This document shows, one piece after another, positions 51,843-64,000 of a stretch of DNA of 64,000 nt. The DNA is from Herbaspirillum sp. LeCh32-8 (GTDB lineage Bacteria > Pseudomonadota > Gammaproteobacteria > Burkholderiales > Burkholderiaceae_D): the NCBI RefSeq assembly GCF_017814915.1, contig NZ_JAGIPZ010000005.1:124001-188000 (forward strand), given 5' to 3'. The stretch's first letter is position 1. Each line of letters starts with the position of its first letter. The notes beneath the pieces are model-generated. The model was not told where the DNA came from. It saw nothing but the letters and a program-made list of their open reading frames with translations, and did not search any database. The position numbers and the translations under genes were made by a program.

Positions 51843-53051
51843 ATGCTGAAGAAAATCAAAGTGGAGGAACTTGTCCTCGGAATGTACTTCGCCGGCTTCG
51901 ACGATGCCGCGTGGATGAACCATCCGTTCTGGAAAAACAAGTTCCTCATCAAGAGCCCCAGCGAACTGCAGCAGGCGCGTGCCAGCGGCATCGCCGAGTG
52001 CTGGATCGATACTGCCAAGGGCAAGGACGTCGTCGCGCCGGAAGAAGAGCCGGAGGAAACTCCCGAGCCCGAACCGCAACCCGAACTGGCGCCGCAACCC
52101 GCGCTGGACCCGGCGCTGATCGACGCCCAGGCGTTGCGCGAAACCGCCAAGAAGGCGACCCAGGCCATGTTCGCGGAAATCCGCATGGGCAAGGTGCTGG
52201 ACATGGACCGCTGCGTGTCCGTGGTGGAAGAGATCGCCAGCTCGGTGGTGCACAGCCCCAACGCGCTGATGAGCGTGGTGCGCCTGAAGCTGGCCGACGA
52301 ATACACCTATCTGCACTCGGTAGCGGTGTGCGCGCTGATGGTGGCGCTGGGCCGCACGCTGGGCATGGACGAGACCGCCTGCCGCGAAGCCGGCCTGGGC
52401 GGCTTCCTGCACGACATCGGCAAGGCCTTCATCCCGCATGACATCCTGAACAAGCCCGGCAAGCTGACCGAAGAAGAATTCGCTATCGTGCGCAAGCACC
52501 CGGAACTGGGCTTCAAGTATCTGAGCCAGGATCCCAACGTGCCCGACTATGCGCGCAACGTCTGCCTGCACCATCACGAGAAGATCGACGGCAACGGCTA
52601 TCCGGAAGGCCAGCGCGGCGGCGCCATTTCGCTGTATGCGCGCATGGCGGCGATCTGCGACGTGTATGACGCGTTGACTTCGGATCGCCCCTACAAGCAC
52701 GGCTGGGATCCGGCCGAGGCGATCTCGGCGATGGCCTCCTGGACCGGCCACTTCGACCGCGCCATGTTCCTGGCCTTCGTCAAGACGCTGGGCATCTACC
52801 CTGTGGGCTCCATCGTCAAGCTGGAGTCGGGACGCTCGGGCTTCGTGATCCGCCAGAACGCCAAGGACCTGACCCGTCCGGTGCTCAAGGTGTTCCGCTA
52901 CAACGACAACATGGAAGTCAGCGACACCGAAATCCTCGACCTGCTGGCCACGCCTGAAGCCGACACCATCATCGCCCGCGGCGGCGAAGAATGGGCGCGC
53001 CTGAGCCACCTCGACTCGATGCAGCTGCTGAGCACGCGGGCGTTGTCCTGA
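51843..53051 (+). CDS. HD-GYP domain cyclic-di-GMP phosphodiesterase
   Basis: A 402-residue cytoplasmic protein. The N-terminal DUF3391 segment (MLKKIKVEELVLGMYFAGFDDAAWMNHPFWKNKFLIKS) is followed by a Glu/Pro-rich linker (about residues 66-90) and an HD-GYP domain (about 150-320). Metal and signature residues are seen: HSVAVCALMVALG, HDIGK, HHHEKIDGNGYPEG (the GYP motif) and DVYDALTSDRPYK. The family hydrolyses c-di-GMP and so favours motility over biofilm. It is monocistronic, with a terminator 35 bp after the stop. Confidence 0.93.
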   Translation: MLKKIKVEELVLGMYFAGFDDAAWMNHPFWKNKFLIKSPSELQQARASGIAECWIDTAKGKDVVAPEEEPEETPEPEPQPELAPQPALDPALIDAQALRETAKKATQAMFAEIRMGKVLDMDRCVSVVEEIASSVVHSPNALMSVVRLKLADEYTYLHSVAVCALMVALGRTLGMDETACREAGLGGFLHDIGKAFIPHDILNKPGKLTEEEFAIVRKHPELGFKYLSQDPNVPDYARNVCLHHHEKIDGNGYPEGQRGGAISLYARMAAICDVYDALTSDRPYKHGWDPAEAISAMASWTGHFDRAMFLAFVKTLGIYPVGSIVKLESGRSGFVIRQNAKDLTRPVLKVFRYNDNMEVSDTEILDLLATPEADTIIARGGEEWARLSHLDSMQLLSTRALS

Positions 53052-53085
53052 GCTTCTTCACGTTTTTTTACGTTTCTTGCGCATG

Positions 53086-53114
53086 AAAAAAAGCCCGCAT
53101 CCTGCGGGCTTTTT
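53086..53114. terminator. terminator between the HD-GYP and OmpA-lipoprotein genes
   Basis: GCCCGCA (53093-53099), loop TCC, TGCGGGC (53103-53109), A7 on the left and T5 on the right. Bidirectional. Confidence 0.9.
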
Positions 53115-53138
53115 CTTTGCTGTTCCGGGTACCGCAGG

Positions 53139-53729
53139 TCAGCGAATGCGGATCTCGACGAAGCGATTGCGCGGCTCGGGCACACCCTTCTTCTGCGGCA
53201 CGCGCGGCTCGCGCGAGCCCTTCCCCACCACCTCGATGCTGAGCGGCTCGATCTTGGCGCGCAGCAGTTCGCGCTCCACCAGCCGCGCACGGCGCACCGA
53301 CAACGCCTCGTTGTTGGCATCGCTGCCGATGGCATCGGCATGTCCCACCAAGATGAATTCGCCGGCCGGGAAACTGCGGAATTCCTCGATGGCCTGATTC
53401 AGCAATTTGCGCGACGCCGGCGTCAGGCGATCGCTGCCCAACTCGAACAGCAGCTCATAGCTACGCGGCCGCATCGGCAGGTTTTGCAGCAAGGGAGCAT
53501 AACGCGCCTGCACGTCGGCCTCGCTGACGGTAGCGGTCTTGCCGGCCTTGCCGGCTTCGGTTTCCACGCTGGCGTAGGGGGTGGCCAGTGCGGTCTCGCC
53601 TGCAGCGGTCTTGACCACGATGCTGCTGGAAGAACCGTCAGCCTGCGGCAGCAGCACGAAACGCTCCTTGGGCCCGGCGCAACCGGACAAGGCCAGCAAG
53701 GCGATGCAGAGGGCGAGCAGCTTATTCAC
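53139..53729 (-). CDS. OmpA-family lipoprotein
   Basis: A 196-residue outer-membrane lipoprotein. The signal peptide MNKLLALCIALLALSG ends at a lipobox (LSGC, Cys17). The C-terminal half is a peptidoglycan-binding OmpA domain: LLFELGSDRLTPASRKLLNQAIEEFRSFPAGEFILVGHADAIGSDANNEALSVRRARLVERELL, with the conserved Asp and Arg that bind diaminopimelate. Its start lies 8 bp inside the FecR-domain gene, so the two are cotranslated and probably function together at the envelope. Confidence 0.9.
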   Translation of the reverse strand: MNKLLALCIALLALSGCAGPKERFVLLPQADGSSSSIVVKTAAGETALATPYASVETEAGKAGKTATVSEADVQARYAPLLQNLPMRPRSYELLFELGSDRLTPASRKLLNQAIEEFRSFPAGEFILVGHADAIGSDANNEALSVRRARLVERELLRAKIEPLSIEVVGKGSREPRVPQKKGVPEPRNRFVEIRIR

Positions 53730-54231
53730 CGGCCACCTCCACGATGAAGTCGGTGCCGCGAATACCGATGGTGGCCGTCGGCGTGGCCACCTGCTGGCGC
53801 TCCGGCGCGCGTTTGCCGATCAGGCCGGAGACGTAGCGCAGCGTGCCCTTGGCCACGCGCACGGCGACGTTGCCCTCGCCCGAGCTTTCGTTGAACTTGA
53901 AGTCTTCCAGCACGAAGCTGGTCTTGGGACCGAGCGACATCAGCGTGTCGTCGCGCAGCGTGATGCCCACGGCGGCGGCCTCGGCGGTGACGATGCGGTC
54001 GCCCGGGTACAGCTTGTCGCCGACCTTGGCGGCCAGCGCCTGCTGCTGGCGCTGCACTTGCACCTCGCCGCTGACTACCTTGACGATGCCGGCTTGCGAG
54101 CGCTCGGCCGCCGGCGTTTGCGCCAGCGCGCTGCACGTCGTCACGGATGCCAGCGCCGCTGCAACAGACAACGCCGCAGACAACGCAACAGGCGCCCCCC
54201 GCTTGCCTTGAGAAACCGCTCCCCGTTTCAT
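53722..54231 (-). CDS. secreted FecR-domain protein
   Basis: A 169-residue protein with a signal peptide (ending about SALAQ) and a FecR domain: VKVVSGEVQVQRQQQALAAKVGDKLYPGDRIVTAEAAAVGITLRDDTLMSLGPKTSFVLEDF and TPTATIGIRGTDFIVEV. Unlike the FecR anti-sigma factor it lacks a cytoplasmic N-terminal domain and no sigma factor is adjacent, so it belongs to the periplasmic FecR-domain type of unknown role. An AAGGGAG site precedes ATG 54231. It overlaps the OmpA-lipoprotein gene by 8 bp. Confidence 0.87.
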   Translation of the reverse strand: MKRGAVSQGKRGAPVALSAALSVAAALASVTTCSALAQTPAAERSQAGIVKVVSGEVQVQRQQQALAAKVGDKLYPGDRIVTAEAAAVGITLRDDTLMSLGPKTSFVLEDFKFNESSGEGNVAVRVAKGTLRYVSGLIGKRAPERQQVATPTATIGIRGTDFIVEVAGE

Positions 54232-54403
54232 GAAACTCCCTTGTTGATCGCTCCGGATGCATTCGGCATGGCGCCCGGCAGATCGCGGCGCCGCGGCGAC
54301 ATTATAGGCAGATTCCGCATGGAAACCCGTTCCTCGACAACAACGAAACAAGGTATAAATCCGTGAGCAATTGCAGTTCGATCAACAAAGGCACCAACAG
54401 GCC

Positions 54404-55891
54404 TCAGGCGTCCCCTGCCCTGACCTGCTTGATGGCGCTTTCCCAGGCTTGCATTTTTGCCAAGGCCTCGTCGCGGCTGATGGCGGGCTGGAAGGTGCGC
54501 TCCATGCGCCACTGCGCCGACAGTTCCGACTGATCTCGGTACACGCCGGTGGCCAGCCCCGCCAGGTAGGCCGCGCCCAGCGCGGTGGTTTCCGTCACCT
54601 GCGGGCGGATCACCGGGATGCCGAGCAGGTCGGCCTGGAACTGCAACAGCAGGTTGTTGGCGGAAGCGCCGCCGTCGACGCGCAATTCGGTGATGGGCGA
54701 GACGGCGTCGCGCACCATCGCCGTCAGCAGCGCGGTGCTCTGGAAGGCGATCGACTCCAGCGCGGCGCGCGCGATGTGCGCCACCGTGCTGCCGCGGCTC
54801 AGGCCGACGATGGCGCCCTTGGCCGACGGGTTCCAGTAAGGCGCGCCCAGCCCGGTGAAGGACGGCACGAACACCACGCCGCCCGAGTCCTCGGCGGACG
54901 CCGCCAGCGCCTCGACGTCGGTGGAGGTCTTGATCGCCTTCAAGCCGTCGCGCAGCCACTGCACCACCGCGCCGCCGATGAAGACGCTGCCTTCCAGCGC
55001 GTATTGCGGCGTGGCGCCGGTCTGGCAGGCCGCGGTGCTGATCAGGCCGTTGCGCGAAGTGGCGCACTGCTCGCCGGTGTGCAGCAGCATGAAGCAGCCG
55101 GTGCCGTAGGTGTTCTTGGCCATGCCGGGGCTGAAGCAGGCCTGGCCGAACAGCGCCGACTGCTGGTCGCCGGCGATGCCGGCGATCTTGACCGCCGCGC
55201 CCAGGTGCTGCGCGTCGACCTCGCCGTACAGGTGAGACGAGGCACGCACCTCCGGCAGCATGCTGCGGGGGATGTCGAGCCAGGCCAGCAGCTCCTCGTC
55301 CCAGCTGCCGGTGTGGATGTTCCACAGCATGGTGCGCGAGGCGTTGGAGACGTCGGAGACATGCAGCCGGCCGCCGGTCAGGTTCCAGATCAGCCAGGCG
55401 TCGACCGTGCCGAACAGCAGCTCGCCGCGCTGCGCGCGCTCGCGCAGGCCGGGCACGTTATCGAGGATCCAGCGCAGCTTGGTGCCGGAGAAATACGGAT
55501 CGAGCACCAGGCCGGTCTTGGCCCGGATGGCCTCGCCCAGGCCGCGCTCGCGCAATTGCGCGCAGACCGTTTCGGCGCGGCGGTCTTGCCACACCACGGC
55601 GTTGTACACCGGGCGGCCGCTGGCGCGCTCCCACACCACGGTGGTCTCGCGCTGGTTGGTGATGCCCAGCGCGGCCAGCTCACTTGCCTTGATGCCGCTT
55701 TGCGCCAGCACCTGGCGCGCGGTTTGCAACTGGCTGTTCCACAGGTCCAGCGGGTCGTGCTCGACCCAGCCCGGCTGCGGAAAAATCTGCGGAAATTCCT
55801 GCTGTGCGGCGGCCACGATGGCGCCGCTTTCGTCGAAGATGATGCTGCGGGAACTGGAGGTTCCCTGGTCCAGGGCGAGCAGATAAGCCAT
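54404..55891 (-). CDS. glpK: glycerol kinase
   Basis: A 495-residue cytoplasmic kinase forming sn-glycerol 3-phosphate from glycerol and ATP. The FGGY-family N-terminus is [20 protein letters not shown]. Other segments are [39 protein letters not shown], and [21 protein letters not shown]. Start ATG 55891 is the family start. It is the last gene of the glycerol cluster, separated from glpV by a terminator at 55968-56005, so it may be partly under its own promoter. Confidence 0.96.
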   Translation of the reverse strand: MAYLLALDQGTSSSRSIIFDESGAIVAAAQQEFPQIFPQPGWVEHDPLDLWNSQLQTARQVLAQSGIKASELAALGITNQRETTVVWERASGRPVYNAVVWQDRRAETVCAQLRERGLGEAIRAKTGLVLDPYFSGTKLRWILDNVPGLRERAQRGELLFGTVDAWLIWNLTGGRLHVSDVSNASRTMLWNIHTGSWDEELLAWLDIPRSMLPEVRASSHLYGEVDAQHLGAAVKIAGIAGDQQSALFGQACFSPGMAKNTYGTGCFMLLHTGEQCATSRNGLISTAACQTGATPQYALEGSVFIGGAVVQWLRDGLKAIKTSTDVEALAASAEDSGGVVFVPSFTGLGAPYWNPSAKGAIVGLSRGSTVAHIARAALESIAFQSTALLTAMVRDAVSPITELRVDGGASANNLLLQFQADLLGIPVIRPQVTETTALGAAYLAGLATGVYRDQSELSAQWRMERTFQPAISRDEALAKMQAWESAIKQVRAGDA

Positions 55892-55967
55892 GAGGTCCCT
55901 TACTGAATTACTGCGTTGCTGAATAACTGAATGCATCGCCGCCGCGCGTGATGCTGATGCGGCGGAT

Positions 55968-56005
55968 AAAAAAGACGTCATCCCGACCTGCGCCGGAATG
56001 ACGTC
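55968..56005 (-). terminator. terminator between glpV and glpK
   Basis: GACGTCAT (55974-55981) and ATGACGTC (55998-56005) pair around a 16-base loop. Leftward, a U6 run follows (A-run 55968-55973). It probably ends most of the glpS-glpV transcript and lets through a fraction to glpK. Confidence 0.8.
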
Positions 56006-56039
56006 CTGACTGACCGGATGTCAGGCTGACATCAGCCGA

Positions 56040-57779
<1,740 letters not shown>

Positions 57780-57892
57780 GTCTCCTCGTCACCTTCCCTA
57801 AGATGGCCGCGCCGGGGTGGGAAGGACATTCCCCGGGACGTCATTTCATTCCAGGTTGTCGCCTTGGCGCAAACCGGAAATCGAATTACGGA

Positions 57893-58177
57893 TCAACCCT
57901 TGCGCATGATCAGCAGCAAGGCCACGAAACCGATAGCGGCGGCGTACCACTGGTCCAGGTCGGTCAGGCCGACCCACGCCAGATTGATGTAAGCCGCGCT
58001 GAGCAAGCCGATGAACAGGCGGTCGCCGCGGGTGGTACGCATCGGCAGGAAACCTTTGCGCTCGGTGGTGGGCGAACGGATCTCCCACACCGTCATGCCC
58101 ACCAGCATCAGCGCGACGCAGATGAAGAACACCGCCACCGGCAGCGTCCACGACATCCATGAAAATGCATTGGCCAT
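57893..58177 (-). CDS. glpU: DUF2160 small membrane protein of the glycerol importer operon
   Basis: A 94-residue inner-membrane protein with three hydrophobic segments (TLPVAVFFICVALMLVGMTVWEI, LFIGLLSAAYINLAWVGL, AAAIGFVALLLIM). DUF2160 genes regularly sit between glpQ and glpV in such operons, as recalled for the Rhizobium gene set glpSTPQUV. It starts 2 bp after the glpQ stop. Its role is unknown; a small accessory subunit of the transporter is likely. Confidence 0.85.
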   Translation of the reverse strand: MANAFSWMSWTLPVAVFFICVALMLVGMTVWEIRSPTTERKGFLPMRTTRGDRLFIGLLSAAYINLAWVGLTDLDQWYAAAIGFVALLLIMRKG

Positions 58178-58179
58178 GA

Positions 58180-58990
58180 TCACACTCTCCCCATGGCGAA
58201 GCCCTTGGCGATGTGGTTGCGCACGAACCAGATCACCAGTGCCCCGGGAACAATCGTCAGCACCCCGGCCGCGGCCAGGATGCCCCAGTCCATGCCGGCC
58301 GCCGAGGCGGTGCGCGTCATGATGGCGCTGATCGGCTTGGCGTTGACCGAGGTCAGCGTACGCGCCAGCAGCAGCTCGACCCAACTGAACATGAAGCAGA
58401 AGAAGGCGGTCACGCCCACGCCCGACTTGATCAGCGGCAGGAAGATGCGGACGAAGAAGCGCGGGAAGGAGAAGCCGTCGATGTAGGCGGTCTCATCGAT
58501 CTCGCGCGGCACGCCGGACATGAAGCCTTCCAGGATCCATACCGCCAGCGGCACGTTGAACAGCATGTGCGCCAGGGCCACGGCGATGTGCGTGTCGGAC
58601 AGGCCGATGGTCGAGTACAGCTGGAAGAACGGCAGCAGGAACACCGCCGGCGGCGTCATGCGGTTGGTCAGCAGCCAGAAGAACATGTGCTTGTCGCCGA
58701 GGAAGCGGTAGCGCGAGAACGCATACGCCGCCGGCAGCGCCACCAGCAGCGACATGACGGTGTTCATCGCCACGTAGATGATGGAGTTGATATAGCCGGA
58801 ATACCACGACGGGTCGGTGAAGATGACCTTGTAGTTGTCCAGCGTGGGTGCGTTGGGCCAGAGCGTGAAGACCGACAGGGTCTCCTCGTTGGTCTTGAGC
58901 GAAGTGTTCAGCAGCCAGTACAGCGGGATCAGGGTGAAGGCGATGTAGAGCGCCATCACCAGGAGCCGCGTCAGGCCGCTCTGCTTGTCT

Positions 58991-58998
<8 letters not shown>
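58180..58998 (-). CDS. glpQ: glycerol ABC importer permease GlpQ
   Basis: A 272-residue MalG-type permease with six hydrophobic segments. The N-terminal segment is LIPLYWLLNTSLKTNEETLSVFTLWPNAPTLDNYKVIF and the EAA loop is EGFMSGVPREIDETAYIDGFSFPRFFVRIFLPLIKSG. It overlaps glpP by 8 bp and is followed by the DUF2160 gene. The name follows the Rhizobium importer, not the E. coli phosphodiesterase GlpQ. Confidence 0.92.
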
Positions 58999-59881
<883 letters not shown>

Positions 59882-59884
59882 GCT

Positions 59885-60973
59885 TTACCGCCCTATTCTT
59901 TCTTCGTTGCTGAAGTAGATCGTCTCCGGCTTGGCCAGGCGCAGCCATTGCGGCCCCTGCGCCACCTTCACCGACGGCGCCACGCGTGCCTTGACGGTGA
60001 GGCCGTCGAACTGCGCCGTCACCAGCTGGCTGGTGCCCAGGTGCTGGACCTGGGTGACGTCCGCGCTCACCGCGCCGACGCTGCCGGCCGCCGCCAGCTC
60101 AACGAACTCGGGGCGGATGCCCAGCTTCAGTTCGCCGTTGGCGTTCTTCAGCGCCTGCAGCTGCGCTGCCTCCAGCTGCACTCTTTGCTTGCCGAGCAGC
60201 ACGGCGTCACCGTCGACGCGAACCGGACAGAAATTCATGCCGGGGCTGCCGATGAAGTAGCCGACGAAGGTATGGTCGGGGCGCACGAACAAGGCCTCAG
60301 GCTTGCCCTGCTGGACCACCTTGCCTTCAGTCATGACCACCACTTCGTCGGCGAAGGTCAGCGCCTCGACCTGGTCGTGGGTGACGTAGATCAGCGTCAG
60401 CTTCAGCTGGTGGTGAATCTCCTTGAGCTTCTGGCGCAGCTCCCACTTCATGTGCGGGTCGATCACCGTCAGCGGCTCGTCGAACAGGATGGCCGCGACG
60501 TCCTTGCGCACCAGCCCGCGACCCAGCGAGATCTTCTGCTTGGCATCGGCGGACAGGCCGGCGGCGCGCTGCTTCAGGTCGCGCGAGAGATCCAGCATCT
60601 CGGCGATCTCGTGCACCCGCGCCTGCACTTCGCGCTCGGGCATCTTGCGGTTGCGCAGCGGGAAGGCCAGGTTGTCGAACACGCTCATGGTGTCGTACAG
60701 CACCGGGAACTGGAACACCTGCGCGATATTGCGCTCGCGGGTGGCCTTGTGGGTCATGTCCACGCCGTCGAACAGCACCTGTCCTTCGGACGGCTGCAGG
60801 AGACCGGAAATGATGTTGAGCAGCGTCGACTTTCCGCAGCCGGAGGGGCCCAGCAGCGCATAGGCGCCGCCGTCTTCCCACACCATGTTCATCGGCTGCA
60901 GCGCATAGTCCTTCAGGCTGGAGGGGTTGGGGCCGTAGGCGTGGCCGAGGTTGTTGAATTCGATGCGGGCCAT
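59885..60973 (-). CDS. glpT: glycerol ABC importer ATP-binding protein GlpT
   Basis: A 362-residue ATPase of the MalK-like group with a C-terminal TOBE-type region. Walker A is GPSGCGKSTLL and Walker B is AAILFDEPLTVIDP. The ABC signature is degenerate: LSADAKQKISLGR in place of LSGGQ. It acts as the second, non-identical ATPase next to GlpS, so the transporter probably has one canonical and one degenerate ATP site. It starts 1 bp after the glpS stop. The name follows Rhizobium, not the E. coli antiporter GlpT. Confidence 0.92.
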   Translation of the reverse strand: MARIEFNNLGHAYGPNPSSLKDYALQPMNMVWEDGGAYALLGPSGCGKSTLLNIISGLLQPSEGQVLFDGVDMTHKATRERNIAQVFQFPVLYDTMSVFDNLAFPLRNRKMPEREVQARVHEIAEMLDLSRDLKQRAAGLSADAKQKISLGRGLVRKDVAAILFDEPLTVIDPHMKWELRQKLKEIHHQLKLTLIYVTHDQVEALTFADEVVVMTEGKVVQQGKPEALFVRPDHTFVGYFIGSPGMNFCPVRVDGDAVLLGKQRVQLEAAQLQALKNANGELKLGIRPEFVELAAAGSVGAVSADVTQVQHLGTSQLVTAQFDGLTVKARVAPSVKVAQGPQWLRLAKPETIYFSNEERIGR

Positions 60974-60974
60974 G

Positions 60975-62063
<1,089 letters not shown>

Positions 62064-62118
62064 ACTGTCTCCTTGCTGCGTTTTATTACTTATTGTTGGT
62101 TGCTTGTGATTACAGCGA

Positions 62119-63678
62119 TTACACCGCTTGCGGCGACTGCAACGGCGCGGCACCGGCATGCTCCTGCGCCAGCCATGCCTCAAGCCGCGCAACGTGCTGC
62201 GGCTGGCAATACAGGCCCAGCTTGCTGCGCCGCCAGAGGATGTCGTCGGCGCTGCGCGCCCATTCCGTGCTGACCAGGTAACGCGCCTCGGCTTCGTACA
62301 AACCCGGCGCCAGTTCCTCGCCCAGTTCCGCCAGGCTGGTCGCCGTGCCGATCAGGCGTTCGAGGCGCGCGCCGTAGCTGCGCGCGTAACGCTTGGCCAG
62401 CTGCGCCGGCAGCCATGGATAGCGGCGCTGGACGTCCTGCAGGAAAGCGTCGAAGTCATAGCGCCGCACCAGCTTGCCCGGATGCTGCAGATCGCCGCCG
62501 GGCAACGGCGCGCCGTCGGTCCAGGGGCGATCCTGCAGGCCGAGGTTGGACGACAGCATGGCCAGCGCTTCTTCGGCCAGCTTGCGGTAGGTGGTGATCT
62601 TGCCGCCCCAGACGTTCAACATCGGCGCGCCGGCGGCGTCGCATTCGAGCAGGTAGTCGCGGGTGACGGCGGAGGCGTTCTCGGAACTGTCGTCCAGTAG
62701 CGGACGCACGCCGGAGTAGGTCCACACCACGTCGGCGGCGGTGATCTGGCGCGTGAAGTAACGGTTGGCCATCTCGCACAGGTAAGCCACTTCCTCGCCG
62801 CTGATCTCGACGCGGCCGGCGTCGCCGTGATACTCGAGGTCGGTGGTGCCGATCAGCGTGAAGTCGTCCTGATAGGGAATGGCGAAGATGATGCGCTTGT
62901 CGGGATTCTGGAAAATATAAGCGCAGGGATGGTCGAACAGGCGCTTGACCACGATGTGGCTGCCTTTGATCAGGCGCAGGCCGTAATTCTTTTTTGCCCC
63001 CGGCACGCCCTGCGCGAAACGCGCGGCCCAAGGGCCGGCGGCGTTGACAATGGCGCGCGCCTGCACTTCCAGCACCTGGGTGCGGCCGTTGGCCTCGCTC
63101 TCCAGCACCGCATGCCAGCGCTCGCCGTCGCGACGGGCGCTGACGCATTTGGTGCGGGTCAGGATGCGGGCGCCGCGCTCGTGCGCGTCCAGTGCGTTGA
63201 GCGTCACCAGGCGCGCGTCGTCTACCCAGCCGTCGGAATAGACGAAGCCGCGGCGGTAGTCGCCCTTCAGCGGCTGGCCGGCGGCATGTTCGCGCAGGTT
63301 GAGCCCGTGCGAGGCGGGCAGGATTTCACGTTTGGCGAGCGTGTCGTAGAGGAACAGGCCGGCGCGGATCATCCACGCCGGACGCTGGCTGGCGTCGTGC
63401 GGCATGACGAAGCGCAGCGGCCAGATGATGTGGGGCGCGGCGCGCAGCAGCACTTCACGCTCCTGCAAGGCCTTGCGCACCAGTTTGAATTCGTAATACT
63501 CGAGATAGCGCAGGCCGCCGTGAATCAGCTTGGTGCTGGCCGAGGAAGTGTGCTGCGCCAGGTCGTGCTGCTCGCACAGGAGCACGCGCAGGCCGCGGCC
63601 GGCGGCATCGCGTGCGATGCCGGCGCCATTGATACCACCACCGACCACCAACAGATCGTATTCGAGGGCCATTCGCAT
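62119..63678 (-). CDS. glpD: aerobic glycerol-3-phosphate dehydrogenase
   Basis: A 519-residue membrane-associated flavoenzyme oxidising sn-glycerol 3-phosphate to dihydroxyacetone phosphate and reducing quinone. The FAD-binding N-terminus is YDLLVVGGGINGAGIARDAAGRGLRVLLCE, and GTTDLEYHGD and WTYSGVRPLLDD are family segments. A GGAGA site precedes ATG 63678. It is the first gene of the leftward glycerol operon and divergent from glpR. Confidence 0.95.
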   Translation of the reverse strand: MRMALEYDLLVVGGGINGAGIARDAAGRGLRVLLCEQHDLAQHTSSASTKLIHGGLRYLEYYEFKLVRKALQEREVLLRAAPHIIWPLRFVMPHDASQRPAWMIRAGLFLYDTLAKREILPASHGLNLREHAAGQPLKGDYRRGFVYSDGWVDDARLVTLNALDAHERGARILTRTKCVSARRDGERWHAVLESEANGRTQVLEVQARAIVNAAGPWAARFAQGVPGAKKNYGLRLIKGSHIVVKRLFDHPCAYIFQNPDKRIIFAIPYQDDFTLIGTTDLEYHGDAGRVEISGEEVAYLCEMANRYFTRQITAADVVWTYSGVRPLLDDSSENASAVTRDYLLECDAAGAPMLNVWGGKITTYRKLAEEALAMLSSNLGLQDRPWTDGAPLPGGDLQHPGKLVRRYDFDAFLQDVQRRYPWLPAQLAKRYARSYGARLERLIGTATSLAELGEELAPGLYEAEARYLVSTEWARSADDILWRRSKLGLYCQPQHVARLEAWLAQEHAGAAPLQSPQAV

Positions 63679-63761
63679 TGTCTCCGGAGTTTTTGGATAC
63701 TCGCCAATTCTTATGTGCTGCGATTTTTTTCAGTACGATACGCGACAACGCGAAAAATAAT

Positions 63762-63810
63762 CAACAATTATTTGTTGTTTTGGATTCGTTTATGTTCTTA
63801 AATGTTCATA
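63762..63810. promoter_or_regulatory. glpD-glpR intergenic operator candidates
   Basis: CAACAA-TTAT-TTGTTG (63762-63777) is a perfect dyad. TATGTTC-TTAA-ATGTTCATA (63791-63810) holds two ATGTTC boxes 10 bp apart; ATGTTCG is the half-site of the E. coli GlpR operator. Both lie in the 151-bp AT-rich gap between the divergent starts, where a GlpR repressor would control both genes. Confidence 0.5.
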
Positions 63811-63829
63811 CTTGATAATTATATTGGCC

Positions 63830-64000
63830 ATGATGCTTAACCCACGGCAACAAACCCTGCTGGAATGCGTGCGCAAGCACATCACCATCTCGGTCGAAGA
63901 ACTGGCGCAAAAGCTCAACGTGACCACGCAGACGGTACGCCGCGACGTCAAGGCCATGGTCGACGCCAAGCTGCTGGCGCGCTATCACGGCGGCGTCGGC
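63830..64000 (+). CDS. glpR: DeoR-family repressor GlpR, 5' part
   Basis: Only the first 57 codons lie in the window. They encode the DeoR-type HTH: NPRQQTLLECVRKHITISVEELAQKLNVTTQTVRRDVKAMVDAKLLARYHGGVG, including the VTTQTVRRD recognition helix and the RxHGG end typical of the family. It is divergent from glpD, so identification as the glycerol 3-phosphate-responsive repressor is well supported by context. A double ATG (63830, 63833) leaves the exact start open. Confidence 0.85.
   Translation, partial: MMLNPRQQTLLECVRKHITISVEELAQKLNVTTQTVRRDVKAMVDAKLLARYHGGVG

Overview
The window is about 64 kb of GC-rich chromosome from a betaproteobacterium. Gene content points to Burkholderiales, most likely Oxalobacteraceae and Herbaspirillum-like: a trimeric porin of the Burkholderiales type, a DUF4148 protein, MaeB, YaeQ, DUF1415 and a GlpS-type glycerol ABC transporter. 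That placement is inference from families, not a database match. No rRNA, tRNA, insertion sequence, prophage or CRISPR array was seen. The region is ordinary chromosome with several compact catabolic and transport modules.

Layout. 0-9.5 kb: maeB (malic enzyme); groES-groEL behind a perfect CIRCE operator and an overlapping sigma32/sigma70-like promoter; a YeeE/YedE membrane pair; a major porin; a YefM-YoeB-type toxin-antitoxin pair; a secreted DUF4148 repeat protein. 10-13.8 kb: the methionine importer metNIQ and the ribosome-assembly GTPase ylqF. 13.9-24.5 kb: a DHA2 exporter with a divergent LysR regulator, a histone-deacetylase-like amidohydrolase, MltB, a TonB-dependent siderophore receptor coupled to an APH-type kinase, YaeQ, DUF1415, and a small HTH protein behind an AT-rich leader. 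24.5-30.8 kb: cysM, an AidB-like acyl-CoA dehydrogenase, a two-gene flavin/iron-sulfur oxidoreductase module with a divergent LysR, and a DsrE-like protein.

30.8-36.4 kb is the most interesting module. A LacI regulator diverges from a four-gene operon encoding a TRAP binding protein, a VOC (glyoxalase-fold) protein, a RuBisCO-like protein and a DUF1537 four-carbon-acid-sugar kinase. The kinase plus RuBisCO-like pair resembles the last steps of D-apionate/3-oxo-isoapionate catabolism. The oxidoisomerase of that pathway is not here and a VOC protein is, so the substrate may be different. 36.4-44.8 kb: a 615-residue protein of unknown family, a glutamate/aspartate-type ABC importer with an embedded carboxymuconolactone-decarboxylase-like gene and a leading class III aminotransferase, and an RpiR regulator. 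Three copies of one palindrome, GCAACAtwTGTTGC, lie in front of the aminotransferase and of rpiR, which defines a local regulon.

45-54 kb: a small secreted protein, AraC plus a fosmidomycin-resistance-type exporter, a chemoreceptor, a CLC antiporter preceded by a recognisable fluoride riboswitch (hence CLC-F type), an HD-GYP phosphodiesterase, and a FecR/OmpA-lipoprotein pair. An apparently free-standing, terminator-ended RNA lies between the chemoreceptor and the CLC gene. 54.4-64 kb: a complete glycerol system, glpD-glpS-glpT-glpP-glpQ-DUF2160-glpV-glpK, all leftward, with a divergent glpR cut by the right edge. Glycerol is imported by ABC transport, phosphorylated by GlpK and oxidised by GlpD.
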